Below are positions 34,382 through 43,256 of a stretch of DNA of 64,000 nt, piece by piece (positions within the stretch are counted from its first letter, which is position 1; each line of letters opens with the position of its first letter). The notes below the pieces were generated by a model. That model did no database searches and was not told the DNA's origin. It saw only the letters and a program-made list of their open reading frames with translations. The stretch is from a bacterium. GTDB lineage: Bacteria; Lernaellota; Lernaellaia; JACKCT01. The DNA is taken from positions 1 through 64,000 of the forward strand of contig JAIOHV010000006.1 in the NCBI GenBank assembly GCA_019912885.1, in the 5' to 3' direction. The position numbers and the translations under genes were made by a program.

Positions 34382-35653
34382 ATGAGCGTACCAACAACGG
34401 TCGTCGACCCGGCTGCCGCCCGCGCGGCGGACCTTCGCGCACGATACGACGAGGTCCGCGCCGCGACCGAGGCGTTTTGCGACCCGCTTTCGACCGAGGA
34501 TTACGTCGTCCAGTCCATGCCCGACGTCAGCCCGACGAAATGGCATCTGGCGCATACGAGCTGGTTTTTCGAAACATTGATTCTCGAGCGGGGATTGCCG
34601 GGCTACAAGGTATTTCACGACGATTTTCGGATTCTTTTCAACTCCTACTACAACACCATCGGCCCGCAGCACGCGCGTCCCGAGCGCGGTTTCATCACGC
34701 GGCCGGGCGTCGAGGCGACACGCGCCTACCGCCGGCACGTCGATGACGGCATGCGGCGGTTTTTCGCCGAACCGGCGCCCGAATGGCTCGATATCGTCGA
34801 AATCGGCCTGCACCACGAACAGCAGCATCAGGAGCTCATGGTCACCGACCTCAAGCACGTGCTCTCGTGTAACCCGCTCAATCCGGTTTATCGCGCCTTC
34901 GAACGCGAAGCGCCCGTCGCCGTGCCCGGGCCGCTCACGTTCCGCGAATTTCCGGAGGGGCAAGTCGAGATCGGCCACGCGGGCGACGGATTTGCTTACG
35001 ACAACGAAAGCCCGCGACACCGGCGTTTCGTGAACGCCTTCGCGCTTGGCGAGCGATTGGTCACGAACGGCGAATACCTCGAGTTCATGAACGACGGCGG
35101 ATACGCCCGCGCCGAGTTCTGGCTTTCCGACGGCTGGTTCGCCGTCGCGAAAAAAGGCTGGCGCGCGCCGCTGTACTGGCGCGAGCGCGAGGGAGCCTGG
35201 CACGCCTTCACGCTTGGCGGGCTGCTGCCGGTCGACCCGAACGAGCCCGTGTGTCACGTGAGCTATTACGAAGCCGATGCGTTCGCGCGTTGGGCGGGCG
35301 CACGTCTCGCGCGCGAAGACGAGTGGGAGATCGCCGCGCGCGAGCAGGCGATCGAAGGCCATTTCGTCGAATCCCGCCGCTATCATCCGCGCGGCGCGGC
35401 CGGCGCCGGGATGCGTCAACTCTACGGCGACGTCTGGGAGTGGACGCAGAGTCCCTACATGCCCTATCCGGGCTATCGGCCGGCCGCGGGGCCGCTTGGC
35501 GAATACAACGGCAAATTCATGTGCGACCAGTTCGTCCTGCGCGGCGGGTCGTGCGCCACAAGCCGGACGCACATCCGTGCGACGTACCGCAACTTTTTCC
35601 CGGCCGCCGCACGCTGGCAGTTTTCGGGCATCCGCCTCGCGAAAGACGTATGA
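34382..35653 (+). CDS. egtB: Ergothioneine biosynthesis sulfoxide synthase EgtB
   Basis: The 423-residue non-heme iron enzyme joins a thiol to trimethyl-histidine (hercynine) with oxygen. The N-terminal DinB-like domain carries the iron ligands: His58 in KWHLAHTSW, and His145 and His149 in the LHHEQQHQE box. The C-terminal FGE-sulfatase domain contains GDVWEWTQSPY and FVLRGGSCATSRTHIRATYRNFF. Length and motif order match EgtB closely. Its stop overlaps the egtD start by four bases (35650-35653). An AGGAGG ribosome site precedes the ATG at 34382. Confidence 0.95.
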   Translation: MSVPTTVVDPAAARAADLRARYDEVRAATEAFCDPLSTEDYVVQSMPDVSPTKWHLAHTSWFFETLILERGLPGYKVFHDDFRILFNSYYNTIGPQHARPERGFITRPGVEATRAYRRHVDDGMRRFFAEPAPEWLDIVEIGLHHEQQHQELMVTDLKHVLSCNPLNPVYRAFEREAPVAVPGPLTFREFPEGQVEIGHAGDGFAYDNESPRHRRFVNAFALGERLVTNGEYLEFMNDGGYARAEFWLSDGWFAVAKKGWRAPLYWREREGAWHAFTLGGLLPVDPNEPVCHVSYYEADAFARWAGARLAREDEWEIAAREQAIEGHFVESRRYHPRGAAGAGMRQLYGDVWEWTQSPYMPYPGYRPAAGPLGEYNGKFMCDQFVLRGGSCATSRTHIRATYRNFFPAAARWQFSGIRLAKDV

Positions 35654-36630
35654 AAAGCGTGGACGACACCGCGACCGTGGAGGCGCTTCATTTCGCGCCC
35701 GATGAAGCGACCTTTTTCGCCGAGGTGATGGACGGTCTCACCGCCCGTCCCAAGACGCTGCCGTGTAAATACTTCTACGACGCGCGCGGCTCGCAGCTAT
35801 TCGAGCGCATCTGCGCGCTTGCCGAATATTACCCAACGCGCACCGAGCTCGACATCATGATGAAACACGCGCCCGAGATGGCCCAGTTTATCGGCGCGCG
35901 CGCGGTGCTCATCGAATACGGCAGCGGCACAAGCACCAAGACGCGCGTGCTGCTCGATTATCTCGAAAAACCCGCGGCGTATGTGCCGATCGACATTTCC
36001 CGCGATCATCTTCTTCGCGCGGCCGCGGACGTCAACCTTGCGTATCCGGATCTGGCGGTGCTGCCGGTGTGCGCCGACTACACGGGCGATTTCGAGCTGC
36101 CCGACCTGCCCCAGGGTGCCGGCGCGCGCGTCGTCTATTTCCCCGGCTCGACGATCGGCAACTTCGATCCGGCCGACATTCCCGCGTTTTTCGGCCATGT
36201 CGCCGATGTCGTCGGCGCCGGCGGCGGATTCCTGATCGGCGTCGATCTCGTGAAGCCGCGCGAAACGCTGGAGCTTGCCTACAACGACGCGGCGGGCGTG
36301 ACCGCTGCGTTCAACAAGAACATTCTCGCGCGCATCAATCGCGAACTCGACGGGCGTTTTGATCTCGATGCGTTCGAGCACCGCGCGCATTTCAACGCCG
36401 AGCGTTCGCGCATCGAGATGCACCTGGTCAGCCGGCGCGATCAGGCCGTGCGCATCGGCGGCACGTTCGTCGCGTTTCGCAGGGGTGAATCGATCCACAC
36501 GGAGTCGTCCTACAAATATTCGCTGGATTCGTTCGCGTCGCTGGCCGAGGATCACGGTTTTCGAACGCGCCGCGTCTTTCTGGACGACGCCCGCCTGTTC
36601 AGCGTCCGGTTCCTGACGTATCGGGGCTAG
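35650..36630 (+). CDS. egtD: L-histidine N(alpha)-methyltransferase EgtD
   Basis: The 326-residue SAM-dependent methyltransferase converts histidine to hercynine, the EgtB substrate. Visible motifs: LPCKYFYDARGSQLFERIC near the N-terminus, IEYGSGTSTKTRVLLDYL (SAM loop), YFPGSTIGNFDP, and the C-terminal IHTESSYKYSLDSFASLAEDHGF. It is coupled to egtB. The genes egtA, egtC and egtE are not in the window; a minimal EgtB-EgtD route is known in many bacteria, with a separate lyase elsewhere. Confidence 0.96.
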   Translation: MKSVDDTATVEALHFAPDEATFFAEVMDGLTARPKTLPCKYFYDARGSQLFERICALAEYYPTRTELDIMMKHAPEMAQFIGARAVLIEYGSGTSTKTRVLLDYLEKPAAYVPIDISRDHLLRAAADVNLAYPDLAVLPVCADYTGDFELPDLPQGAGARVVYFPGSTIGNFDPADIPAFFGHVADVVGAGGGFLIGVDLVKPRETLELAYNDAAGVTAAFNKNILARINRELDGRFDLDAFEHRAHFNAERSRIEMHLVSRRDQAVRIGGTFVAFRRGESIHTESSYKYSLDSFASLAEDHGFRTRRVFLDDARLFSVRFLTYRG

Positions 36631-37037
36631 TCCGCGGTCGGCGTCGGCGTCGGAAGCGGCGGGACGACGGGCGGCGTTGGCGTGGGCGAAGGCGTTGCCG
36701 GCGGCGTTTCGAACTCCATCCTCGACAGCGTAAACTTCGCGTGGTGATGCGTGTCGCTCTCCAGGCGGATCACCAGGTCCGCCGGCGCCTCTACCTCAAA
36801 ACTGAACACGCCCTTGGCGTCCGTCTTGCCCTCGGCGATGTGGGCTCCCTCGGGCGTTTTGGCGGTGATGTCCGCGTCGGCCACCGGTTCGCCGTCGCTT
36901 GCGTGAGCCTCGACGCGCACCGTCAGCCCGTTGGCTTCCACCCAAAGCTCGACGCCATGGGCCAACGCGATCGACGTGAAGACGAGCGCGCATACGAAAA
37001 CGCCCGTCCAGCCGAAGCGAATTGTCGAAAACGTCAT
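36627..37037 (-). CDS. Periplasmic carboxypeptidase-regulatory-like protein of the metal transporter operon
   Basis: The 136-residue protein has a signal peptide ending SIALAHG (about residue 27). One immunoglobulin/transthyretin-type domain follows (LWVEANGLTVRVEAHASDGEPVADADITAKTPEG...GKTDAKGVFSFEVEAPADLVIRLES), with a His cluster DTHHHAKF and then a Pro/Thr-rich tail (TPSPTPTPPVVPPLPTPTP). Similar small proteins (NikL/DUF4198-like) accompany nickel, cobalt or zinc importers and may hold or sense the metal. Its start overlaps the permease stop (37034-37037). Last gene of the operon. Confidence 0.65.
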   Translation of the reverse strand: MTFSTIRFGWTGVFVCALVFTSIALAHGVELWVEANGLTVRVEAHASDGEPVADADITAKTPEGAHIAEGKTDAKGVFSFEVEAPADLVIRLESDTHHHAKFTLSRMEFETPPATPSPTPTPPVVPPLPTPTPTAD

Positions 37038-37951
37038 GTCAAACCTCCGTGGCGGCGCAAGTCGTTTCCTTGACGTCGAACGGCGCCGGCGACCGCCTTT
37101 GATAGCAGCGCCGAGTAAAATAAAACCGTGGCCACGACGACAATCCCGCCGCCGGTCGGAATCGCGAGATAGCCCGATAGCGTAAGGCCGCCAACGGTGC
37201 TGATCGTCGATAGAATCACCGCGACGAAAAAGAACCCACGCAGCCCGCGCGCGACGTGCTCAGCGGCGGCGGCGGGCATCACCGTCAGGACAAGGACAAG
37301 CAGCGCGCCCGCGATCTTCAGCGACGCGACGACCGCCGCCGTCAGCAGCACGACGAACACATATTCGACAAGAACCGGCCGATGCCCGCGCACGGCGGCG
37401 AGCGTCGGATCGATGCCCGCGAGCAGCACGCGGTTGAACAGAAAGCCGCACGCGAAAAGTCCGGGCACGAAGGCCAGCGCGAGAATATCCACATCGCGCG
37501 GCGTCAGCGTGACGAGGCTTCCGAAAAGCACCGCCTCGATCTGGTGGATGTCGAACCGCTTGGTGACGAGCACGAGCATCACGACACCAAGGCCGAGCGT
37601 CTGAGACAGCACGACGCCGATCGCCGTGTCGGACGAAAAGCGCGTATGTCCGCGCAGAAACGTCATGACGATCGCGACCGCGAGGCAAAAGCCGTAGAGG
37701 CCGAAATACGGCTCGCGCAAAGGCTCGCCAAGGAGAAGGCCGATGGCGACGCCGGTCATCGCCGCGTTGCCGACGGTCTGCGTGAAGAAGGCGAGCTTCC
37801 GCGCGACGACCAGCGTTCCGAAGGCGCCCATGAGCGGCCCAACGAGAAGCGCGGCAACGAGCCCCCGCGCCATGAAGGCATGCTCGAAAATTTCCGGTAA
37901 TGCGCCGCGTGATGCGGCCGACGAAAGAAAAGCGACAACCGATTCGGTCAT
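37034..37951 (-). CDS. znuB: Metal ABC transporter permease (ZnuB/ABC-3 type)
   Basis: The 305-residue integral membrane protein of the ABC-3 family has about eight helices. Its motifs include GPLMGAFGTLVVARKLAFFTQTVGNAAMTGVAIGLLLG, FSSDTAIGVVLSQTLGLGVVML, and KIAGALLVLVLTVMPAAAAEHVARGL near the cytoplasmic EAA-like loop. It forms the import channel for Zn(II) or Mn(II) with the ATPase at 37948. The start at 37951 overlaps the ATPase stop by four bases. Metal identity is from the family; manganese cannot be excluded. Confidence 0.9.
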   Translation of the reverse strand: MTESVVAFLSSAASRGALPEIFEHAFMARGLVAALLVGPLMGAFGTLVVARKLAFFTQTVGNAAMTGVAIGLLLGEPLREPYFGLYGFCLAVAIVMTFLRGHTRFSSDTAIGVVLSQTLGLGVVMLVLVTKRFDIHQIEAVLFGSLVTLTPRDVDILALAFVPGLFACGFLFNRVLLAGIDPTLAAVRGHRPVLVEYVFVVLLTAAVVASLKIAGALLVLVLTVMPAAAAEHVARGLRGFFFVAVILSTISTVGGLTLSGYLAIPTGGGIVVVATVLFYSALLSKAVAGAVRRQGNDLRRHGGLT

Positions 37952-38682
37952 GGCGCATCCACCGTGACGGGGGCGTGATGGCCTTCCGCCCCGTAAATCG
38001 CACGCAACGTTTCCGCTTCGGCGAGCCTCGATGCCGGACCCACGAAACGCACTGTCTCGTCGAGGCCGGTCGCGTCGTCGGCGAGGCGCGCGACGGCGCC
38101 GGTGTCGTGCGCGACCATGAGGATCGACACGCCGTCGCGGTCGCGCAACTCGCGCAACAATTCGTGAACGAGCCGCGTGCCCGGAAGGTCGAGATGCGTC
38201 GCCGGCTCGTCGAGGATCAATAGTTCCGGCGCCGGGCACAGGGCGTGCGCCACCAGTACCCGGCGCATCTCGCCGCCCGAAAGATCGCGCATTCGTCGTG
38301 CGAAAAGGTGCGTCGCGTTCAATCGCGCCAGCGCGGCTTCGATCGCGAGGCGCGACGCGCGCGGCAAACCCAGAAACGGCGGGCGCGGCCCGAGCGCGAT
38401 CTGGAAAAAGTCGGCCACGGTCATCGGCAGCGCGTCGGGGACTTCCACGCGCTGCGGCACGTATCCCACGCGGCCGTCGCGCGCAAAGCGCATCGCGATC
38501 CGGCCGTCATGCGGCACGCCGCGAAATATCGCACGCAGCAGTGTCGTCTTGCCGGCGCCGTTCGGGCCGACGAGCGCGTGGATCGACCCGCGCCGCACGC
38601 GCATGTCGACGTCGCGCACGATCGCGACGCGTCCCGCGCGCACCGTGACGCCGTCAAGCGACAGGATCGCGTCCGCGCTCAC
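37948..38682 (-). CDS. znuC: Metal ABC transporter ATPase (ZnuC type)
   Basis: The 244-residue ATPase has Walker A GPNGAGKTT (39-47), the signature LSGGEMRRVLVAHAL, Walker B LLILDEPATHLD and the switch His in VAHD. It energises the ABC-3 permease. The signature is LSGGE, and the switch region is DGVSILMVAHDTGAV. It overlaps both neighbours by four bases, so the operon is tightly coupled. Confidence 0.92.
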   Translation of the reverse strand: MSADAILSLDGVTVRAGRVAIVRDVDMRVRRGSIHALVGPNGAGKTTLLRAIFRGVPHDGRIAMRFARDGRVGYVPQRVEVPDALPMTVADFFQIALGPRPPFLGLPRASRLAIEAALARLNATHLFARRMRDLSGGEMRRVLVAHALCPAPELLILDEPATHLDLPGTRLVHELLRELRDRDGVSILMVAHDTGAVARLADDATGLDETVRFVGPASRLAEAETLRAIYGAEGHHAPVTVDAP

Positions 38683-39563
38683 GAGCCCTCGGCGAGCGCG
38701 CGCACGACGGTGTCGAGGTTGGCGCGCATGTCGTTCTCGAACCGGTCCGCGCCGTAAGCCCCGCCCGCGATATGCGAGAGTCTGTAGACGCGGCAGCCGG
38801 TCTCCTCGCGTAGCGTCGCGTCGAACCCGCCCGTGTAATCGGCCTCGGTGAACAGCACCGTCACGTTCGCCTCGCGGATCCGCCGGACCGTGTCGGCGAG
38901 CTGCTTCGCGGAAGGCTCGATGCCATGCCGCGGCTGCACGACGGCCGCGATTGTCAACCCGAGATCGCGGAATAGATACGCGTAGCCGTCGTGCACGGTC
39001 GCCACGCGCACGTCCTTGATGTCGATGGCGCCAAGGCTTTTTTGCGCGCCGGCCAGCATTTTTCGAAGGCGCGCGATGTACGCGCGGGCGTTCGCATCGA
39101 TAGTGTCCTTCTCGTCTGGCCGCGCCTTTCCCAGGCCGCGCGCGATGTTTCGCACCTGCCGGATCGAGGCGTTGATCGAAAGAAACGTGTGCGGATTCGG
39201 CGCGTCCGATCCCTCGGCCTTGATGGTCGCGACGCCCTCGTTGGCGCGAACAATCGGCATGTCCTCGCGTCCCGCGGCTTTCAGCATCGGAAAGATGAAC
39301 TCGTCGTGACCCAGGCCGTTGACGATCAGCACGTCGATCGCGGCGAGGCGTTTCACGTCGTCAGGACCGGGCTGAAAGCTGTGCGGATTCGCGCCATCGG
39401 GAAGGACGGGAACGACCGTCGCGGCGTCGCCCGCGATGTTTGCCGCGAACGAGTAATAAGGATGCAGCGTGACGCCGATGGTGAACGGCTTGTCCTCGGC
39501 CGCCGCGCTCCTTGCGGCGATGGCGACCGCGATCGCGAGGAAAACGGCGGTGCGTCGCTTCAA
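38679..39563 (-). CDS. znuA: Periplasmic zinc/manganese-binding protein (ZnuA/TroA type)
   Basis: The 294-residue cluster A-I binding protein has a signal peptide ending ARSAAAED (about residue 23). Metal-binding candidates are His in VTLHPYYS, NPHSFQP, GLGHDEF and AVVQPRHGIEPSAKQ, plus acidic FTEADYTGGF. The start is taken as TTG (39561-39563), whose TTGA overlaps the upstream gene's stop; a GGAGGTG site lies directly upstream and no ATG fits. It delivers metal to the ABC-3 permease. Confidence 0.88.
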   Translation of the reverse strand: MKRRTAVFLAIAVAIAARSAAAEDKPFTIGVTLHPYYSFAANIAGDAATVVPVLPDGANPHSFQPGPDDVKRLAAIDVLIVNGLGHDEFIFPMLKAAGREDMPIVRANEGVATIKAEGSDAPNPHTFLSINASIRQVRNIARGLGKARPDEKDTIDANARAYIARLRKMLAGAQKSLGAIDIKDVRVATVHDGYAYLFRDLGLTIAAVVQPRHGIEPSAKQLADTVRRIREANVTVLFTEADYTGGFDATLREETGCRVYRLSHIAGGAYGADRFENDMRANLDTVVRALAEGS

Positions 39564-40210
39564 CGCTTCACCTCCATCTTCGGCGGCGGCGGTGTCGACA
39601 TCCGCGCGGGAAAAAGGATCGTCGGATCGTCGGGCGTGACGATCCAGATCCACCCCGCCTCCGGCAGCCGTTCGCCGGGATCGTCCGGCCGCGTGCCGCC
39701 GCTCCACCAGATCTGGTAGGTGTAGCGGCGGTCGGGATCGTAGTCGATGCCCGGGTGAGGATGCGGGTGATATTCCGCGTGCAGATCGATGATGCGCAGG
39801 ATGAATCCGGCGTCGCCGCGCACGAAACGATAATCGGCCCACGACGGTTGATGCGTCTCGTGGGGTGCGAATCCGCGCAGGTCAGCCGCGAGCGTCGACT
39901 CGTCGTAGGGCGGCACGCCCGCTTTGCGCAGCTCGTCTATGGAAGGGAATCGGCCGGCGCCGGACATATCGGCCGCATCCTGCGCCGCGTTCGACAGCAA
40001 TTCAAACAGGCGCACGGCGTTGTTTGGCGACGCGGTCGTCAGCCGCTGGTACGGGCGCAAAAATAGCGGCTCGCTGCTGCCGGAGAGAGTCGCCTGGCGA
40101 ACGAAGGCCGCCGTCGCGATCATCGTAAGGACGGCGAACACGAGCCCGCCCTCGATGGCGCCTCGCGGCGATTTGACGATCACCTCGCGCGTTCGGTGCG
40201 GCGCGTTCAT
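39560..40210 (-). CDS. Membrane-anchored His-rich protein, first gene of metal transporter operon (DUF6162-like)
   Basis: The 216-residue protein has one N-terminal membrane helix (about 20-40) and then a periplasmic domain with HETHQPSWADYRFVRGDAGF and a His-rich segment HAEYHPHPHPGIDYD, ending in PPPPKMEVKR. It resembles small proteins (DUF6162) found beside metal ABC transporters; I assign this from memory of the family and context. The histidines may bind zinc before transfer to the solute-binding protein. Translation is coupled to znuA through TTGA. Divergent from the dehalogenase gene with a 78-base spacer. Confidence 0.65.
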   Translation of the reverse strand: MNAPHRTREVIVKSPRGAIEGGLVFAVLTMIATAAFVRQATLSGSSEPLFLRPYQRLTTASPNNAVRLFELLSNAAQDAADMSGAGRFPSIDELRKAGVPPYDESTLAADLRGFAPHETHQPSWADYRFVRGDAGFILRIIDLHAEYHPHPHPGIDYDPDRRYTYQIWWSGGTRPDDPGERLPEAGWIWIVTPDDPTILFPARMSTPPPPKMEVKR

Positions 40211-40216
40211 CGCCCG

Positions 40217-40234
40217 CAAGCCATGTTCGGCTTG
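40217..40234. promoter_or_regulatory. Perfect inverted repeat before the metal transporter operon
   Basis: CAAGCC (40217-40222) and GGCTTG (40229-40234) are a perfect six-base inverted repeat with a six-base spacer, just upstream of the operon's first ATG (40210). It could be a repressor site (for example Zur-like), but the sequence does not match the AT-rich Zur consensus, so this is a weak candidate. Confidence 0.25.
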
Positions 40235-40288
40235 TGCATGGGCGGGTGTCATAGCACAATGGCGCGCCCTCCGGAAAGGAACCTCCTC

Positions 40289-41278
40289 ATGCCGCCGAAG
40301 CCCAGGTCCGACAAACAACCCGCGCCGTATCTGCCCGAGGCGATCGCGCGGTTTGTGCCCGATACGCGCTACATCCTGCCCCTCGGCGAGCATCTCGTGC
40401 ACGTGATGGAAGCGGGCGAGGGACGGCCCGTGCTGATGTTGCACGGCAACCCGACGTGGAGCTTTCTGTGGCGCAAGGTCGCGCGCGAGATCGAAGGCAA
40501 GGGCGTGCGGGCGATCATGCCGGACCTCGTAGGACTCGGCTATTCCGACAAGCCGTCCGATCCCGCGTGGCACACCATCGAAAATCACGGTCAGGTGATC
40601 CGCGATCTTGTCGACAAACTCGATCTGAACGGCCTGATCTTCGTCGGCCAGGACTGGGGCGGGCCGATCGGCGCGTACGCGCTCGCCACGCGCGCGGACC
40701 GCGTTGCAGGCATGGTGATCCTGAACACCGTTCTCGGGCCGCCGCGCCCAGGCTTCAAACCCACCGCGTTCCATCGCTTTGCGCGCGTCCCCGGCATCAG
40801 CGAGTTCGTGCACAAGCGGCTGGGGTTTCCGATGAACGTGCTCGCGTACGCGCAGGGCGACAAGAGTTCGATGCGCGGTCTGCCCTCGCGGGCGTACAAG
40901 TTGCCTCTCGCGAGCGTCAGCCAGCGCGTCGCGCCGCTCGCGCTTGCGCGCATGGTGCCGGATTCGCTCTCGCATGTTTCGATCCCCGCGCTCGAAACCT
41001 GCCGCGATTTCGTCAAGGGATTCACGGGGCCGGAGGCGATCGTCTGGGGCGATCGCGATCCGGTGCTCGGCCGCGCGTTCAAGCGCGTCCACGAACTGAT
41101 GCCGAACGCCGCCGTGACGCACACGCAGGCCGGCCACTTTTTGCAGGAAGAGGTGCCGGACGCGATCGCAAATGCGATACTCGACGTCGCCGCGCGGGCC
41201 GATGCGATCGACGCCGAACGCGCGCCCGTAACGCCGCCCGAAACGAACGGCGACACCGACGCGCCTGCCGGCGGCTGA
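40289..41278 (+). CDS. Haloalkane-dehalogenase-like alpha/beta hydrolase
   Basis: The 329-residue protein has the dehalogenase-type motifs HGNPTWSFLWRKV (oxyanion and halide-binding Asn/Trp) and nucleophile Asp in VGQDWGGPIG; the catalytic His is in THTQAGHFLQEEVPD. The cap domain and the IVWGDRDPVLG acid site follow. In true haloalkane dehalogenases HGNPTxS is characteristic, so dehalogenation of an alkyl halide is plausible; activity is unproven. The ATG at 40289 is chosen because AAAGGAA lies upstream. Divergent from the metal transporter operon. Confidence 0.8.
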   Translation: MPPKPRSDKQPAPYLPEAIARFVPDTRYILPLGEHLVHVMEAGEGRPVLMLHGNPTWSFLWRKVAREIEGKGVRAIMPDLVGLGYSDKPSDPAWHTIENHGQVIRDLVDKLDLNGLIFVGQDWGGPIGAYALATRADRVAGMVILNTVLGPPRPGFKPTAFHRFARVPGISEFVHKRLGFPMNVLAYAQGDKSSMRGLPSRAYKLPLASVSQRVAPLALARMVPDSLSHVSIPALETCRDFVKGFTGPEAIVWGDRDPVLGRAFKRVHELMPNAAVTHTQAGHFLQEEVPDAIANAILDVAARADAIDAERAPVTPPETNGDTDAPAGG

Positions 41279-41305
41279 CCAGGCGCCAACGCAAAATCCC
41301 CCGAC

Positions 41306-42049
41306 GTGTTGACGCCCGACTTCCTCGCGCTTGCCCTCATCGTCGTTCTCTCGCACGCCTCGCAGGCGATGACGGGTTTCGGCGCGATCGCCATCACGTT
41401 AACGCTCGGCGCGCATTTCTACCCCGTCGAGCAGCTCGTGCCGGTGCTCGTGCCGATGAACTTCGCGCTGTCGCTTTATCTTGCGGCGCGATATCGCGAG
41501 CACGTCGATCACCGCCAGCTCTGGACGCGCATCGCGCCTGTTTCGCTCGCGGCGGTTCCGGTGGGATTGTCGATCTATTTCCTCGCGCAAAGCCGCACGC
41601 TGCGCGTGCTCTACGCGACATTCATCATCGCGTTCGCGGCGGCGGGGCTTATTCGCGAGCGGCCGGGAGCCGCGCCGAGGCGGCCGGAGCGGGTGCGTTG
41701 GTTCGATTACCTCTGGCTGCTTCTGGGCGGGGTGATGGAGGGAATCTTCGCGGCCGGCGGCCCGCCGATCGTCATGTACGCGCGGCGGGCCATCACCGAC
41801 AAGAGCCGCTTTCGCAGCACCTTGTCGCTTTTATGGGTCGTGCTGGTCGGCGTCCTGGTCGCCGGCTTCGCGGTCGGAGGCGCCATCACGCCGTTGACGC
41901 TGAAATTTTCCGCGATGCTCATTCCGTCGCTTATCGCCGGCACGGTCCTCGGTGACCGCCTTCATCATCAGGTGAACGAAGATCGATTTCGCCTGGCGAT
42001 CCACGTCATCCTGTTCGTCGCGGGACTGTCTCTTCTGCTGGCCGATTGA
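41306..42049 (+). CDS. TauE/SafE family membrane transporter
   Basis: The 247-residue inner-membrane protein has about eight helices and two related halves. The first-half motif is SHASQAMTGFGAIAITLTLG and the second-half motif is GGVMEGIFAAGGPPIVMYARRA, both typical of TauE/SafE (sulfite/organosulfonate exporter) proteins. The start is GTG at 41306. Exported anion unknown. It lies 27 bases after the dehalogenase-like gene, and a shared transcript is possible. Confidence 0.85.
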   Translation: MLTPDFLALALIVVLSHASQAMTGFGAIAITLTLGAHFYPVEQLVPVLVPMNFALSLYLAARYREHVDHRQLWTRIAPVSLAAVPVGLSIYFLAQSRTLRVLYATFIIAFAAAGLIRERPGAAPRRPERVRWFDYLWLLLGGVMEGIFAAGGPPIVMYARRAITDKSRFRSTLSLLWVVLVGVLVAGFAVGGAITPLTLKFSAMLIPSLIAGTVLGDRLHHQVNEDRFRLAIHVILFVAGLSLLLAD

Positions 42050-42082
42050 CCCGGCATAGGGTGCCGTGTTGGATGGAGAGCC

Positions 42083-43222
42083 ATGTTTTCGCCGTTGACG
42101 ATGCTGCAGACGCTCGTGTTGCTCGCGTTTCCCGCGCTCGCGATTTTCCTCACGCGGCGGGTGGAGGCGATGCGGCGCCTGTCGCCGGTCGTCGTCTGTT
42201 ATCTGTTCGGCATCTTTCTGGCGAACCTGCCGCGCGTGCCGCTGGATGGCGGCCTGTCGCAGTCGATCGCGGAGGCGAGCGTGCCGCTGGCGATTCCGCT
42301 GCTGCTTTTTTCGCTCGATCTGCGCGTTGCGGCGCGAAACGCGCGGCCCATCGCGCTCGGCTACGGCCTGGCGGTTGCCGTCGTCGTGATCGTGGCGGCG
42401 CTCGCGCATTACGCCTTCCAGGCTCGCGTCGAAAATTCGTCGGCCGTGGCGGGCATGCTCGTCGGCGTATACACCGGCGGCACGCCGAACATGAACGCCA
42501 TCGGCATCGCGCTGGGGATCGACGCGCCGACCTTCGTCAAGATGAACGCGGCGGATGTGCTGTTCGGCGGCGTCGTGTTCTTGTTTTTGCTCTCCGTCGC
42601 TAAACCGCTTTTCGGCAAAATTCTTCCGCGCGCCACACGAGCCCTGGGCGCTCCCGACGAAGAAATCTGGCGCGACGACGAGTTCGAGAAGTTGCTGCGT
42701 CGCGACACTTTGCGCCAGGCCGCGAACGCGCTGGGCTTGGCCGCCGCCATCGTGATCGTGTCGATCGGCGCGTCGGCCGCGATTTTCCGCGCGGTGGAAA
42801 GTACGTTTGTCATTCTGCTTCTCACGAGTCTTTCGATCGTCGCGGGACTATCGGCGCGCGTCCGCGCCTTGTCGGGCCCCTACGAACTCGGGCAGTACGT
42901 TTTGCTGGTGTTCTGCGTCGCGGTGGGATCGCTTGCGGATGTCGGCGCCCTGGCGCACGGCGCGGCGACGATCGTCGCCTTCGTCGCTGTCGTATTGTTC
43001 GCGTCGATGGCGTTGCACATCGCGCTTTGCGCGGCGTTTCGCGTCAACGATGACACCGCCATCATGAGCGCGACGGCGGCGATCTTCGGCCCGGCGTTCA
43101 TCGGACCGGTCGCCGCGGCGATCGGCAATCGCGATCTCATCCTGCCGGGCCTCGCCGCGAGCCTCTTGGGCCTGGCCGTCGGGACGTATCTTGGCATCGG
43201 CCTCGCGTTCCTGCTTTCGTGA
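42083..43222 (+). CDS. DUF819 family membrane protein
   Basis: The 379-residue integral membrane protein has about ten helices in two similar halves. The family hallmark GVYTGGTPNMNAIGIALGI lies after the fourth helix, and the second half has MSATAAIFGPAFIGPVAAAIGNRDLILPG. DUF819 proteins (YjcL-like) are predicted transporters of unknown substrate, distantly related to bile-acid/cation symporters. A GGATGGAGAG ribosome site precedes the ATG at 42083. Confidence 0.85.
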   Translation: MFSPLTMLQTLVLLAFPALAIFLTRRVEAMRRLSPVVVCYLFGIFLANLPRVPLDGGLSQSIAEASVPLAIPLLLFSLDLRVAARNARPIALGYGLAVAVVVIVAALAHYAFQARVENSSAVAGMLVGVYTGGTPNMNAIGIALGIDAPTFVKMNAADVLFGGVVFLFLLSVAKPLFGKILPRATRALGAPDEEIWRDDEFEKLLRRDTLRQAANALGLAAAIVIVSIGASAAIFRAVESTFVILLLTSLSIVAGLSARVRALSGPYELGQYVLLVFCVAVGSLADVGALAHGAATIVAFVAVVLFASMALHIALCAAFRVNDDTAIMSATAAIFGPAFIGPVAAAIGNRDLILPGLAASLLGLAVGTYLGIGLAFLLS

Positions 43223-43256
43223 CAGCGGTCTCGTGAACCGGCGCGATTTGGCGCGG

